A stretch of DNA of 51,995 nucleotides from JADFOJ01 sp041580235. GTDB taxonomy: Bacteria; Planctomycetota; Phycisphaerae; Phycisphaerales; SM1A02. Below, one piece after another: positions 27,601-34,077 of this stretch (its first letter is position 1; the number at the start of each line of letters is the position of its first letter). A program made the position numbers and the translations under genes. The notes under the pieces are model-generated. The model was given only the letters and a program-made list of their open reading frames with translations, ran no database searches and was not told the DNA's origin. The stretch spans positions 1 to 51,995 of the forward strand of contig JBFGEG010000009.1 in NCBI GenBank assembly GCA_041580235.1, in the 5' to 3' direction.

Positions 27601-28119
27601 GCCGTCACCATCGACGTCCCCGATCGCCACGTCCATGGGGACCTCCCCGGTGCCGTAGGTGATGTGCGGTTCAAACGTCGCGCTGCCATGGTTGAGCAGG
27701 ATCGAGACAACGTCGTCAAAGCGATTGGTTACAGCCAGGTCCAGATCGCCGTCGTCGTCCAGGTCCGCGGCGGCGATCGACGACGGCCCGTTGCCGACCG
27801 GGAGGACCACCTGCTCCGCGAAGGTGGAGGCACCCGCATTCAGCAGCACCGACACGTCATCGCTGCTGAGATTCGCCACGGCCAGATCCGGGTCACCATC
27901 ACCGTCCAGATCGGCTGCCACCACCATTTCCGGCCCATCCCCGACACCGAGCACTTGGTTGGCGAACAACGGATGTCCGCAGGCCGGACCCGTCCCCGCC
28001 GTCAGGATGCGCGGGATACCACCCTCCTGCACCGACGGCGCCGTACCTGCAGCGGCGTGCAGCACACACGGGCACGCCGCCGCGACGACCACGATGACCG
28101 GACATGGGCGTGTGAACAT
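24694..28119 (-). CDS. Giant secreted FG-GAP (VCBS) repeat protein with dockerin-like loops
   Basis: The 1141-residue product starts at ATG 28119 with AAAGGGG 6 bases upstream and a signal peptide (to about residue 25). About fifteen repeats of roughly 47 residues follow, each of the form AADLDGDGDPDLAVANxxSDDVSVLLNNGDGTF, giving one or more Ca-stabilised propellers. From about residue 730 come two dockerin-like loops (DLNGDGEVGIVDLLTVIGSF and DFDGDTVVGIVDFLALIGNY) and two further related loops. Then there is a run of DCNGNGIPDECD-type turns, and a final beta-sandwich domain (PPNDHCQEAGLISEGTFGF to the end). The architecture is typical of secreted Phycisphaerae proteins. The ligand is unknown; cell-surface adhesion or assembly is inferred. 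It has no obvious operon partner. Confidence 0.85.
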   Translation of the reverse strand: MFTRPCPVIVVVAAACPCVLHAAAGTAPSVQEGGIPRILTAGTGPACGHPLFANQVLGVGDGPEMVVAADLDGDGDPDLAVANLSSDDVSVLLNAGASTFAEQVVLPVGNGPSSIAAADLDDDGDLDLAVTNRFDDVVSILLNHGSATFEPHITYGTGEVPMDVAIGDVDGDGHPDLAVANLDSDDVSILLNNGDGTFADHETYSMAWFAPDSVALGDLDLDGDLDLVTTNGDFVDLTILLNDGDGTFDGFIDFYAAGEEADDIVMDYLNGDDYLDLAVSNLASDNVSILINNGDGSFQFQVVYDAGDAPSAIAAGDLNSDGWADLVVSNRLSDDVSILLNNGDGTFAEQARYDGFLRPSSAALSDLNGDSDLDLSVTSEVFDMVAVVSNNGNGTFASAASPAYGAGNGPRSLAAGDLDAQGHLDLAVANEFSDDVSILVNNGDGTFATQQTYPAGDRPYGIAAGDLDADHDLDLVTANISSHDISVLMNNGDGTFAAEVRYGVGQFPRSASPADLDGDGDLDLAVPNTGPDDVSVLLNNGDGTFAPDTRYAAGDGPVFLAAADLDSDGDSDLAVVNANSSDLSVLLNNGDGTFVEEVRHDLVAGAATVVARDLNGDNAPDLAMTHTSVGVSVLLNTGDGTFAAPVSYAAGIGPVFIAIADLNGDGGQDLVVANTADTVTVLLNDGDGAFAEHVRYAAGDQPVSVVLGDFDGSGHPDLAVANHDGDDVSLLLNRCTVEPCVWDLNGDGEVGIVDLLTVIGSFGPCPDAGDCPADFDGDTVVGIVDFLALIGNYGPCPGAACPWDLTEDGITDQSDLHAVLQHMGPCDDPDDCPWDMNGDGIVNGLDVAVVTAHFGPCPSFTDCNGNAVFDQLDLAGGTSDDCNGNAFPDECDVESGSAEDCNGNGIPDECEPDCNANGSPDECDLVDGLSSDCNGNGVPDDCEIDCNNNGVPDDCDLVGGFSDDCNVNDVPDECETDCNGNGIPDDCDLIDGPSTDFNGNDIPDACETEPPNDHCQEAGLISEGTFGFSTLGASTDGVNAACQGGSGFVFVKDIWYLYEPSCTGIATFSTCNAAEFDTRVAIYEAAGCPPLLPLVCSDNAPGCGQTSETQTVVIEGVGYLVRVGGTDDGGTGVLTVSCEPF
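25100..25545 (-). repeat. Run of DCNGNGxPDECD coding repeats
   Basis: At least ten copies of a 12-residue Asp/Asn/Cys turn (DCNGNGIPDECD, DCNNNGVPDDCD and variants) occur at intervals of about 13-22 residues. The repeated DNA core is close to 'GTTGCAGTC...GGC'. The turns resemble thrombospondin type-3/EF-hand-like Ca loops with cysteines that could pair. A single similar turn occurs in the protein at 37718-38515. Confidence 0.75.
25925..27965 (-). repeat. About fifteen tandem FG-GAP coding repeats of roughly 140 bp
   Basis: Each unit encodes an AxDLxGDGxxDLxVxN strand-loop and an SVLLNNGDGTFA strand. The DNA identity is high enough that GTTGTTCAGCAG-type strings recur at each unit, so unequal recombination could change repeat number. 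Confidence 0.8.
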
Positions 28120-28282
28120 GACGAGCCCCTTTCACGTGAGGCCGCGAAGCCGGCGCGTCTGTCATGCCATCACTCGTCGCCGCGGCGCCCCAGCCATGCG
28201 ACAACCAGGCTGTCCGCACATATGGCACCACGGTCTCCCCACCTCCACAACCGGGAAACCACCTCATTCGTGCCGGCGCTCT

Positions 28283-28346
28283 TGTCGGCTTCGCCTCGCA
28301 AAATGGGGTGCAATCCCCTCGTCGCCCGGCCCGAGTTCGGCCGACA
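28283..28346 (+). promoter_or_regulatory. Structured 5' leader with mutually exclusive stems
   Basis: An outer stem TGTCGGC (28283-28289) pairs perfectly with GCCGACA (28340-28346) and encloses a GGGG-TGCAAT-CCCC hairpin (28305-28318). A competing hairpin, CGGCC (28327-28331) with GGCCG (28339-28343), uses part of the same 3' arm. The AAGGAGG of the next gene begins 7 bases after. No known riboswitch class matches. Confidence 0.35.
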
Positions 28347-28367
28347 GGGACTAAGGAGGATTTCCCT

Positions 28368-28631
28368 ATGACTGCTGCCACCATCAACGCTCCCACCGTC
28401 AGGTCGGGTGCCGATCGGGCAGCGCGCGAATCGATCGGAAGCAGGACACGCCGAGGCAGCGCCCGGGCCGTCTCGTCGCGGGCGGCCCCGTGTCGATCGC
28501 GTGGCTCGTCGGCGCGACCGCGTCGTCTGCTGATCAACCGGATTCGGATGGAGATCGCCGCCCGTGCCTACCTCACCGAGTCGAGGATCGACGCGGCCGT
28601 CGAGCGGCTGCTCGTCAAGCTGACCGCCTGA
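28368..28631 (+). CDS. Small basic protein with a FlgM-like C-terminus
   Basis: The 87-residue product starts at an ATG behind a near-perfect TAAGGAGGA (about 8-base spacer), so it is probably well translated. The first 55 residues are Arg/Ser/Ala-rich and low in complexity. The last 30 (RIRMEIAARAYLTESRIDAA then VERLLVKLTA) look like the C-terminal helices of FlgM-type anti-sigma factors, which bind the flagellar sigma factor. That assignment is a resemblance only. It has no flagellar genes around it, and its neighbours are the FG-GAP gene (divergent) and the duplicated small genes downstream. Confidence 0.6.
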   Translation: MTAATINAPTVRSGADRAARESIGSRTRRGSARAVSSRAAPCRSRGSSARPRRLLINRIRMEIAARAYLTESRIDAAVERLLVKLTA

Positions 28632-28703
28632 TCGGCCGCGCGTCCGAGACTCCCGGCGAACGCCGCATCCGGAACATGCGCCTCGCGGCTGGCCACACAC
28701 TGC

Positions 28704-28892
28704 CATTGCTCCGGTGCCGGTGTCTCTGTAGATTCCGTGGTATGGCAAATGTGGATGACCAGATGATCGCGGACTGGGTCCTGGCTCGGTTGACGAGACG
28801 ACACGACAGGTGCGGCCCTCCGCCCGCCGCCGTCAAGACCTGGGTTGACTGGCTGAAGACGTTGTCCGAGACCCAGCTGCCCTTGGCGCCGG
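28704..28892 (+). repeat. Tandem duplication, copy 1
   Basis: This 189-base copy matches 29036-29224 at a constant offset of 332 bases without gaps. It begins 2 bases before the -35 element and ends at about codon 50 of the gene. Sequences outside the copies are unrelated. Confidence 0.85.
28706..28734 (+). promoter_or_regulatory. Promoter of small gene copy 1, predicted leaderless
   Basis: TTGCTC (28706-28711), a 17-base spacer and TAGATT (28729-28734) lie 7 bases before ATG 28742. This would place the transcription start at or next to the A of the ATG. No Shine-Dalgarno sequence is present. Both boxes are identical in the second copy, whereas the spacer has four changes. Confidence 0.55.
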
Positions 28893-28948
28893 TCCCGCCG
28901 TGCGTCCTCGATTGGATCTGCAAGACGATCCAGGATCCGGACTCGTGA
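28742..28948 (+). CDS. Orphan small protein, copy 1
   Basis: The 68-residue product begins MANVDDQMIADWVLARLTRR and contains TWVDWLKTLSETQL. No family is recognised. The first 50 residues are nearly identical to the tandem paralogue at 29074, while the last 15-20 residues differ completely (here VPPCVLDWICKTIQDPDS, with two Cys). The tryptophan-rich amphipathic helices suggest a small binding or regulatory protein. There is no signal peptide. Conservation of the promoter boxes together with the coding part supports a real gene. Confidence 0.65.
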   Translation: MANVDDQMIADWVLARLTRRHDRCGPPPAAVKTWVDWLKTLSETQLPLAPVPPCVLDWICKTIQDPDS

Positions 28949-29035
28949 GAGAGTAGGACGCACAGCCTTCCACCTCCGTCAACGCTCGCGCCGCCAGCTT
29001 CCGGGAACGTGCGCGCTACGGGGATGCGATTTTTT

Positions 29036-29224
29036 CATTGCTCCGGCGCACACGTCTCTGTAGATTCCGTGGTATGGCAAATGTGGATGACCAGATGATC
29101 GCAGACTGGGTTCTGGCTCGGTTGACGAGGCGGCGCGACAGACACGGCGCTCCGCCCGCCGACGTCAAGTCCTGGGTTGACTGGCTGAAGACGTTGTCCG
29201 AGACCCAGCTGGCGTTGGCGCCGG
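29036..29224 (+). repeat. Tandem duplication, copy 2
   Basis: This is the second 189-base copy, offset by 332 bases from 28704-28892. Differences are concentrated in third codon positions and in the promoter spacer, which suggests both copies have been under selection. Confidence 0.85.
29038..29066 (+). promoter_or_regulatory. Promoter of small gene copy 2, predicted leaderless
   Basis: TTGCTC (29038-29043), 17 bases, then TAGATT (29061-29066), 7 bases before ATG 29074, exactly as in copy 1. A run of six T lies just upstream (29030-29035). Confidence 0.55.
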
Positions 29225-29289
29225 CCTCGGAGAACGTCCACGGCTGGGTCAGCTACACGATCGAGGACCCGGACTGGTCGACGGGATAA
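29074..29289 (+). CDS. Orphan small protein, copy 2
   Basis: The 71-residue paralogue of the preceding small protein shares MANVDDQMIADWVLARLTRR and SWVDWLKTLSETQL. Its C-terminal tail is different (ASENVHGWVSYTIEDPDW). Like copy 1 it lacks a ribosome-binding site and has promoter boxes placed for a leaderless transcript. Its end converges on the kinase gene about 145 bases away. Function is unknown. Confidence 0.65.
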   Translation: MANVDDQMIADWVLARLTRRRDRHGAPPADVKSWVDWLKTLSETQLALAPASENVHGWVSYTIEDPDWSTG

Positions 29290-29433
29290 CCATCGGGTCC
29301 TCCGTTCGCGGTGGACCCGTGCCCGCGGCTTCATACGGCGACGCTCCGCCTTCGCGAGCATTTGTGGCGGGGCGATTCGTACGCCGATCACTGGACCCGC
29401 TTCTCGACCTGCTGCGCCGGCTGCGTCGAAGCA

Positions 29434-31617
29434 TTACGGGGGGGGCAGCTTCTCGCGCCATGAGTCGGCCTCGGCGGGCCGGTTCCAGCCCTCGTACAGA
29501 GAGACCAACAACGCGACCGCCTTGACCGTCTCCGGATGCTCGATACCGCGCATCTGCAGATTGCCCTGATAGCACTCCTGGGTGACCGGTTCCGCCTCGG
29601 CGAACTTGCCCCGCGAGATCAGCGTCTTCGCAAGACCGTACTTCGATGCGAGGGTGTGGGGGTGGACCGCGCCGAAGACCCGAACGGCCGCTTCCAGCGT
29701 CCGGGCGTGCACCTGCTCGGCTTCGGCCAGCCTGCCCGTCTTCTGCAGAACGATGGCGAGGTTGTGCATCGACTGCAGCGTCCGCGGATGATCCGGACCA
29801 AGCACGCGGCGCCGGATCTGCAGCGCCTCGCGGGCCAGCTGCTCGGCCTCTTCCAGCTCGTTGAGCGAGCCCAGGGTCCCCGCCAGGTTGGTCATGGAGC
29901 TGGCGGTGTCTTCATGCTCGTTGCCAAGCACGCGACGACGGATCTCCAGGACCTCCCGGTGCAATCGCTCGGCATCGCGGAGCCGGCCCATGCTCTTGAA
30001 CAGCACGGCGAAATTGTTCATGCAGTGCAGCGTGGCCGGGTGCTCGTTGCCGCGAGTCCGCCGCAGGGCCGCCAGCGTCCTGTCGTACAAGGCCTCGGCC
30101 CCCTCGAACTTGCCCAGGTAACGCAGCACGACACCCAGGCTGTTCTGGGCCTCGAGCGTGCGGAGGTGATCGCGGCCGAGAACGCCCTTGCGGATCTCGA
30201 TGGCCAGGGCCAGCTGCGTCTCGGCGTCCTCGAGCCTTCCCAGGCCCCAGTACGTATTGCCGAGGGTCTCGCGCACGGCGGCCTCGACCTCCGGCTGATC
30301 ACCGAAGGCGGACCCCGCCTCGGATGCCGCGCGGCCGAGCACCTCGGTCACTTTCATGTCCCGCTGGCCGCGGTCGGGATCCACCGACGAGAGCATCTTC
30401 TGGAGGAACCCGTTGATGGCCACGGCGATCTCCGCCTCACGCTGCGTCGCGGCTTCGGCCCGCTTGGCGCGGACGAGCCCGGCCGTGGTCCCGGCAATGC
30501 CCAGGATCAGGGCAAGGGCCACGAAAGCGGCCGCGGCCGTGCCCACCTGGTGGCGGCGCACGAACTTCCGCGCGCGGTAGGCGACGCTCGGCGGCCGTGC
30601 CTCGACCGGCTGGTGCTCAAGGTGCCGCCGGATATCCGCCGCCAGCTCCGAGGCCGTCGCGTAGCGGCGGGTCCGCTCCTTGTCCAGCGCCTTCATCGTG
30701 ATCCAGTCCAGATCGCCGCGAAGCTCTCGCACCAGCGATCTCGGATCGGCGCGGCGGTGCGCCGCGCAGTCCGATGACTGATCACCGAGGCTGCTCAGCC
30801 GGTGACTCGGCTTGGGCGGCTCGTCCTCGCGGATGATCCGCTGGATTTCGTTGAACGCGGCGTGACGCAGGGAGGTGGGGTGATAGGGCAGGGTGCCCAC
30901 CAGAAGCTCGTACAGCAGCACACCCATCGAGTAGATGTCCGACCGGGTGTCGATGTTCTCCGCGGTCATCTCCGCCTGCTCGGGGCTCATGTATTCCGGC
31001 GTACCGATGAGCTGGCCTGCCGTGGTGAAGATCGTCTTCTCCGTCAGCCGATGACTGATCGCCTTGGCCACGCCGAAGTCGATCACCTTGACGACGGGGA
31101 TGTCCTCCTTGTCCGCAACCAGAACGTTCGACGGCTTCAGATCGCGGTGGATGATCCCCTTCTGATGCGCATGCTGGACCGCGTCGCACACCTGGATGAA
31201 CAGGTCGAGCCGCCCGTTGATGTCAACGCGGTGCTTGTCGCAGTACGCCGTGATCGGCGTGCCCGGCACGAGCTCCATGACGAAGTACGGCCGGCCGGTT
31301 TCCGTGGCGCCGGCGTCGAAGACCCTGGCCACGTGCGGGTGGTCCATCATGGCGAGGGCCTGACGCTCGGCCTCGAACCGGGCGATCACCTGAGTGGTGT
31401 CCATGCCGAGCTTGATGATCTTGAGCGCCACCTGCCGCCGGATCGGCTCGCTCTGCTCGGCGCAGTACACCACCGCGAACCCCCCCTCCCCCAACCGCTG
31501 GCGGATCAGGTAATGGCCGACGCGATCGCCGGGCCGCAATTCGGCCCCGGCCGGATGAGGAGCCTCGGATTGCAGTCCATGATCCGGGCTCGTCTCAGTC
31601 GGCAGCCCTTCCTGCAT
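29434..31617 (-). CDS. Membrane Ser/Thr protein kinase with C-terminal TPRs
   Basis: The 727-residue product has an N-terminal Hanks-type kinase domain (about 30-335) with the glycine loop GEGGFA (43-48), ATP lysine in VALKII (Lys66), the catalytic loop IIHRDLKPSN (155-164), DFG (180-182) and MSPEQ (210-214). All catalytic residues are present. One membrane helix (about 358-382) is followed by five or six TPRs of the kinesin-light-chain type (TPR_12) with a roughly 42-residue spacing (RRVLGNEHEDTASSMTNLAG, RRVLGPDHPRTLQSMHNLAI). This kinase-TM-TPR build is very common in Planctomycetota. The TPRs lie on the extracytoplasmic side and presumably sense or recruit partners. It diverges from the antiporter gene. 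Confidence 0.93.
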   Translation of the reverse strand: MQEGLPTETSPDHGLQSEAPHPAGAELRPGDRVGHYLIRQRLGEGGFAVVYCAEQSEPIRRQVALKIIKLGMDTTQVIARFEAERQALAMMDHPHVARVFDAGATETGRPYFVMELVPGTPITAYCDKHRVDINGRLDLFIQVCDAVQHAHQKGIIHRDLKPSNVLVADKEDIPVVKVIDFGVAKAISHRLTEKTIFTTAGQLIGTPEYMSPEQAEMTAENIDTRSDIYSMGVLLYELLVGTLPYHPTSLRHAAFNEIQRIIREDEPPKPSHRLSSLGDQSSDCAAHRRADPRSLVRELRGDLDWITMKALDKERTRRYATASELAADIRRHLEHQPVEARPPSVAYRARKFVRRHQVGTAAAAFVALALILGIAGTTAGLVRAKRAEAATQREAEIAVAINGFLQKMLSSVDPDRGQRDMKVTEVLGRAASEAGSAFGDQPEVEAAVRETLGNTYWGLGRLEDAETQLALAIEIRKGVLGRDHLRTLEAQNSLGVVLRYLGKFEGAEALYDRTLAALRRTRGNEHPATLHCMNNFAVLFKSMGRLRDAERLHREVLEIRRRVLGNEHEDTASSMTNLAGTLGSLNELEEAEQLAREALQIRRRVLGPDHPRTLQSMHNLAIVLQKTGRLAEAEQVHARTLEAAVRVFGAVHPHTLASKYGLAKTLISRGKFAEAEPVTQECYQGNLQMRGIEHPETVKAVALLVSLYEGWNRPAEADSWREKLPPP

Positions 31618-31714
31618 GGCGGTGCCCCCGCGTGATGAACGCCCAGGATACCACGTTGGTCGTTGAGGCGCGCCGAGAAAGCCGAGGACCGAACCTCCCC
31701 GACACCCGCCGCAC

Positions 31715-31731
31715 CATCATTGATATTGATG
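31715..31731. promoter_or_regulatory. AT-rich dyad in the kinase/antiporter divergent gap
   Basis: CATCA-TTGATAT-TGATG is a 5-bp inverted repeat in an AT-rich patch that stands out from GC-rich surroundings, about 100 bases from the kinase start and 60 from the antiporter start. TATCCT (31770-31775) may be the antiporter -10. Confidence 0.3.
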
Positions 31732-31791
31732 AGGTTGCCGGGTGCGGCCCGCGCGGAGCGCAAGCCGCTATCCTGGGTTCGGAGCCGCGAC

Positions 31792-33033
31792 GTGGAACTG
31801 CTGGTGATCCTGCTCATCCTGCTCGCCCTGACGAGGACCTTCGGCGAGGTGGCTCATCGCCTGGGACTGCCGCCGCTGATGGGGGAGCTGATCGCCGGCA
31901 TCGCCCTGGGAGCGGTCGCGCACGCTTATTCGGCGTCCATCCCCGCCCTGGCGGGGCTGCGCGACAACCCCGTGTTCATCGCGCTGACGGACCTGGGCAT
32001 CTTCTTCCTGATGCTCTATGGCGGCGTGCAGCTTCGCGCCAGCGAGCTCGCGGAGGTCTCGAAACGGGCGGCCGTGGTGGCGGCGTGCGGTCTGCTGCTT
32101 CCCGTCACCGTGGGCTTCGGCCTGGCGTGGGCGTACCTGCCGGAGTCCGATCTCAAGCTCGCGCAATGCCTGTTCGTGGGGACGGCCCTGGCGATCACGG
32201 CGGTGCCCGTGTCGATCCGCGTCCTCATGGATCTCGGGCAGTTGCAGTCGACGGCGGGCAAGACCATCGTCGCCGCGGCGCTCATCGACGATCTGCTGAG
32301 CCTGATCCTGCTGGCCTTCCTGACGGGGCTCATCGGCACCCGCCAGCTTCCCGGCTCGATGAGCGTGGTCGTCCTGATCGGCTCCATCGTTCTGTTCTTT
32401 GTGGTCACCCTCATCGTCGGTCGGGTGATCGTTCCCCGGGTGGGACGGCTCGTGCGCAGTCTCAAGACCGCGGAGTTCGAGTTCACCTCGCTGCTTCTGG
32501 CGGCCCTGGCCTTCGCCGTGCTCGCGGAGCTGCTGCACCTGCACTTCGTGCTCGGCGCCTTCGTGGCGGGGCTGCTGTTCGAACGACGGGTGGCCGGCGG
32601 GGAAATCTACGACGAGGTCAAGAAACGGCTCGGCGCGATCACGCTGGGGTTCCTGGCGCCGATCTTCTTTGCCTCGATCGGCATCTACCTCGACTTCAGC
32701 GCCGTGGTCAAGATGCCCGTGTTCCTGACGATTCTCATCGTCGTGGCCTTTCTCACCAAGCTCGTCGGGGCCGGGCTGCCGGCCTGGGTGATGGGGCTCT
32801 CGCGACGCGACGCGCTGGCGGTCGGCGTCGGGATGAGCGCCCGCGGCGCGGTGGAGCTGATCATCGCCAACATCGCGTTGCGGGCGGGGCTCTTCACGCA
32901 GCCGGACCCCCCGTCGACGCGTGTCACGTCGCTGTTCTCGGCCATCGTCATGGTGGCCATCGTGACCACGCTGGCGACGCCGTTCACGCTCAAGTGGGTT
33001 TTCGCGCGGCGCGGGCAGGCATGGCGGCTGTAG
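31792..33033 (+). CDS. CPA2-family cation:proton antiporter (Kef/NapA-like)
   Basis: I chose GTG 31792 (MELLVILLILLALTRTFGEV) because GGAG lies 7 bases before it and it begins at the first membrane helix as in relatives; the frame is open further upstream without a helix. The 413-residue product has about 12 hydrophobic helices. It includes LPPLMGELIAGIALG, the discontinuous-helix region LFVGTALAITAVPVSIRVL, and AALIDDLLSLILLAFL, where adjacent acidic residues are the likely ion site (DD, electrogenic type). No KTN/TrkA regulatory domain is attached. It probably exchanges Na+ or K+ for protons at the inner membrane. Confidence 0.9.
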   Translation: MELLVILLILLALTRTFGEVAHRLGLPPLMGELIAGIALGAVAHAYSASIPALAGLRDNPVFIALTDLGIFFLMLYGGVQLRASELAEVSKRAAVVAACGLLLPVTVGFGLAWAYLPESDLKLAQCLFVGTALAITAVPVSIRVLMDLGQLQSTAGKTIVAAALIDDLLSLILLAFLTGLIGTRQLPGSMSVVVLIGSIVLFFVVTLIVGRVIVPRVGRLVRSLKTAEFEFTSLLLAALAFAVLAELLHLHFVLGAFVAGLLFERRVAGGEIYDEVKKRLGAITLGFLAPIFFASIGIYLDFSAVVKMPVFLTILIVVAFLTKLVGAGLPAWVMGLSRRDALAVGVGMSARGAVELIIANIALRAGLFTQPDPPSTRVTSLFSAIVMVAIVTTLATPFTLKWVFARRGQAWRL

Positions 33034-33351
33034 ACGCGATGACGATCCGCTGACGTCGGTCGCCGGCGCGACGGGCACACGCCCCTCGATCGCGGCGCGC
33101 CGGTGTCCTGTTAATCTGGGCCCCTTCGAAACCCCCGAGGGCTCGCCGCTGTCGATCTTCTCGTGAACGAGGCGGTCACCCGCGTCGGCTTCGACCGGTC
33201 GGCAAAACCATGGATGTCAGCCATTTAGGTTGCGACGGGCACCGCCGATCCGTTACCATGCGGCGCGGGAGTAAGAAGTGTTCGACGGCTCTACCTGCTC
33301 GGCCGCGTAACTGGCCCAACTCGCCACTCGAGCCGCACTGACGCGGAGAAC
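33034..33351. other. Non-coding gap with one candidate promoter
   Basis: No gene with a plausible start was found in these 318 bases. TTGCGA (33230-33235) and TACCAT (33254-33259) with an 18-base spacer could drive the PEP-CTERM-like gene. A short peptide-like frame (VNLGPFETPEGSPLSIFS) ends at about 33164 but has no start codon with a ribosome-binding site. Confidence 0.4.
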
Positions 33352-34032
33352 GTGACGTTGAGGCCGATGCGCATCGACTTGGTGAAGGTGTCATGTCGTA
33401 CGCCAGCTCGTCGGTGGATCGTGCTCTCACTCGCGGTGCCCCTGGCCGGTGCCGTGCCGCCCGCCGCGGCCGTCATCGACCTGGAGTTCCGCCCCATGCA
33501 GCAGACCGCGTTGGTGGGCGAGACGATCGGCCTGGGCCTGTATGCGGTGTCCGACGATGACACGAACCAGTCCTTCTCGGCGGTGCAGGCCATCTTCGAG
33601 TGGCAACCGGGTTTCCTGCAGCTGCTGGGGCTGGATTCGGCGGGCGCCGTCGACCTGCTCTCTTCGGGCTTTCCCATCAATGACCCCTTCTCGCTCAACG
33701 AGGTGGTCCCCCCCCAGGACGGCGACGGGCTGTACCTGGCCCTGGCGTTTCTCGGGCAGCCGATCGACGCCACGCCGGATGGGACGCTGCTCACGACCTT
33801 TCAGTTCCTGGCGCTCAGTCCAACCGCGGCCACGCCGGTGGACCTGCTTTCATCCGGAGGCAACCCGCCAGGTGAGACGATTGTCTTCGATGGATTCATT
33901 CCAAACCTCGACGTCACAGGTGCGCTGATCGGCGGAAGCGTTACCATTCTGGTTCCTGGACCGGGCCCCCTGGCTCTTGGTGTGGTCATGTTGCCGTTCT
34001 TGCTTGGCCGGACCCGGAGACGTCCAGCCTGA
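33352..34032 (+). CDS. Secreted cohesin-like protein with a PEP-CTERM-like tail
   Basis: The 226-residue product has a signal peptide (VLSLAVPLAGAVPPAAA) and a cohesin-like beta-sandwich (VGETIGLGLYAVSDDD, FSAVQAIFEWQPGFLQLLGL). It ends in VPGPGPLALGVVMLPFLLG followed by RTRRRPA, a helix and basic cluster like PEP-CTERM sorting signals but with PGP instead of PEP. An exosortase would be needed for processing; none is in the window. GTG 33352 has GGAG only 3 bases upstream and ATG 33367 is equally possible. It is the first of three adjacent related beta-sandwich proteins. Confidence 0.75.
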   Translation: MTLRPMRIDLVKVSCRTPARRWIVLSLAVPLAGAVPPAAAVIDLEFRPMQQTALVGETIGLGLYAVSDDDTNQSFSAVQAIFEWQPGFLQLLGLDSAGAVDLLSSGFPINDPFSLNEVVPPQDGDGLYLALAFLGQPIDATPDGTLLTTFQFLALSPTAATPVDLLSSGGNPPGETIVFDGFIPNLDVTGALIGGSVTILVPGPGPLALGVVMLPFLLGRTRRRPA

Positions 34033-34077
34033 CCGCGGCGGGGCGAGCCGGCGGCTCGCCCTCGGGAGATCGATCTC

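Noticed and set aside
25100..27965. Regularly spaced repeats resembling a CRISPR array
   Set aside because: The repeats are in-frame coding units of FG-GAP and Ca-loop motifs with period about 140 or 40-70 bp and variable 'repeats'; there are no cas genes.
29434..30777. Plus-strand frame of 413 residues opposite the kinase TPR region
   Set aside because: It is antisense to a clear TPR/kinase gene with all catalytic motifs, and has no domain of its own.
33176..33430. 84-residue minus-strand frame
   Set aside because: It has no start signal, a skewed Arg/Ser composition, and overlaps the start of a better supported secreted protein gene.
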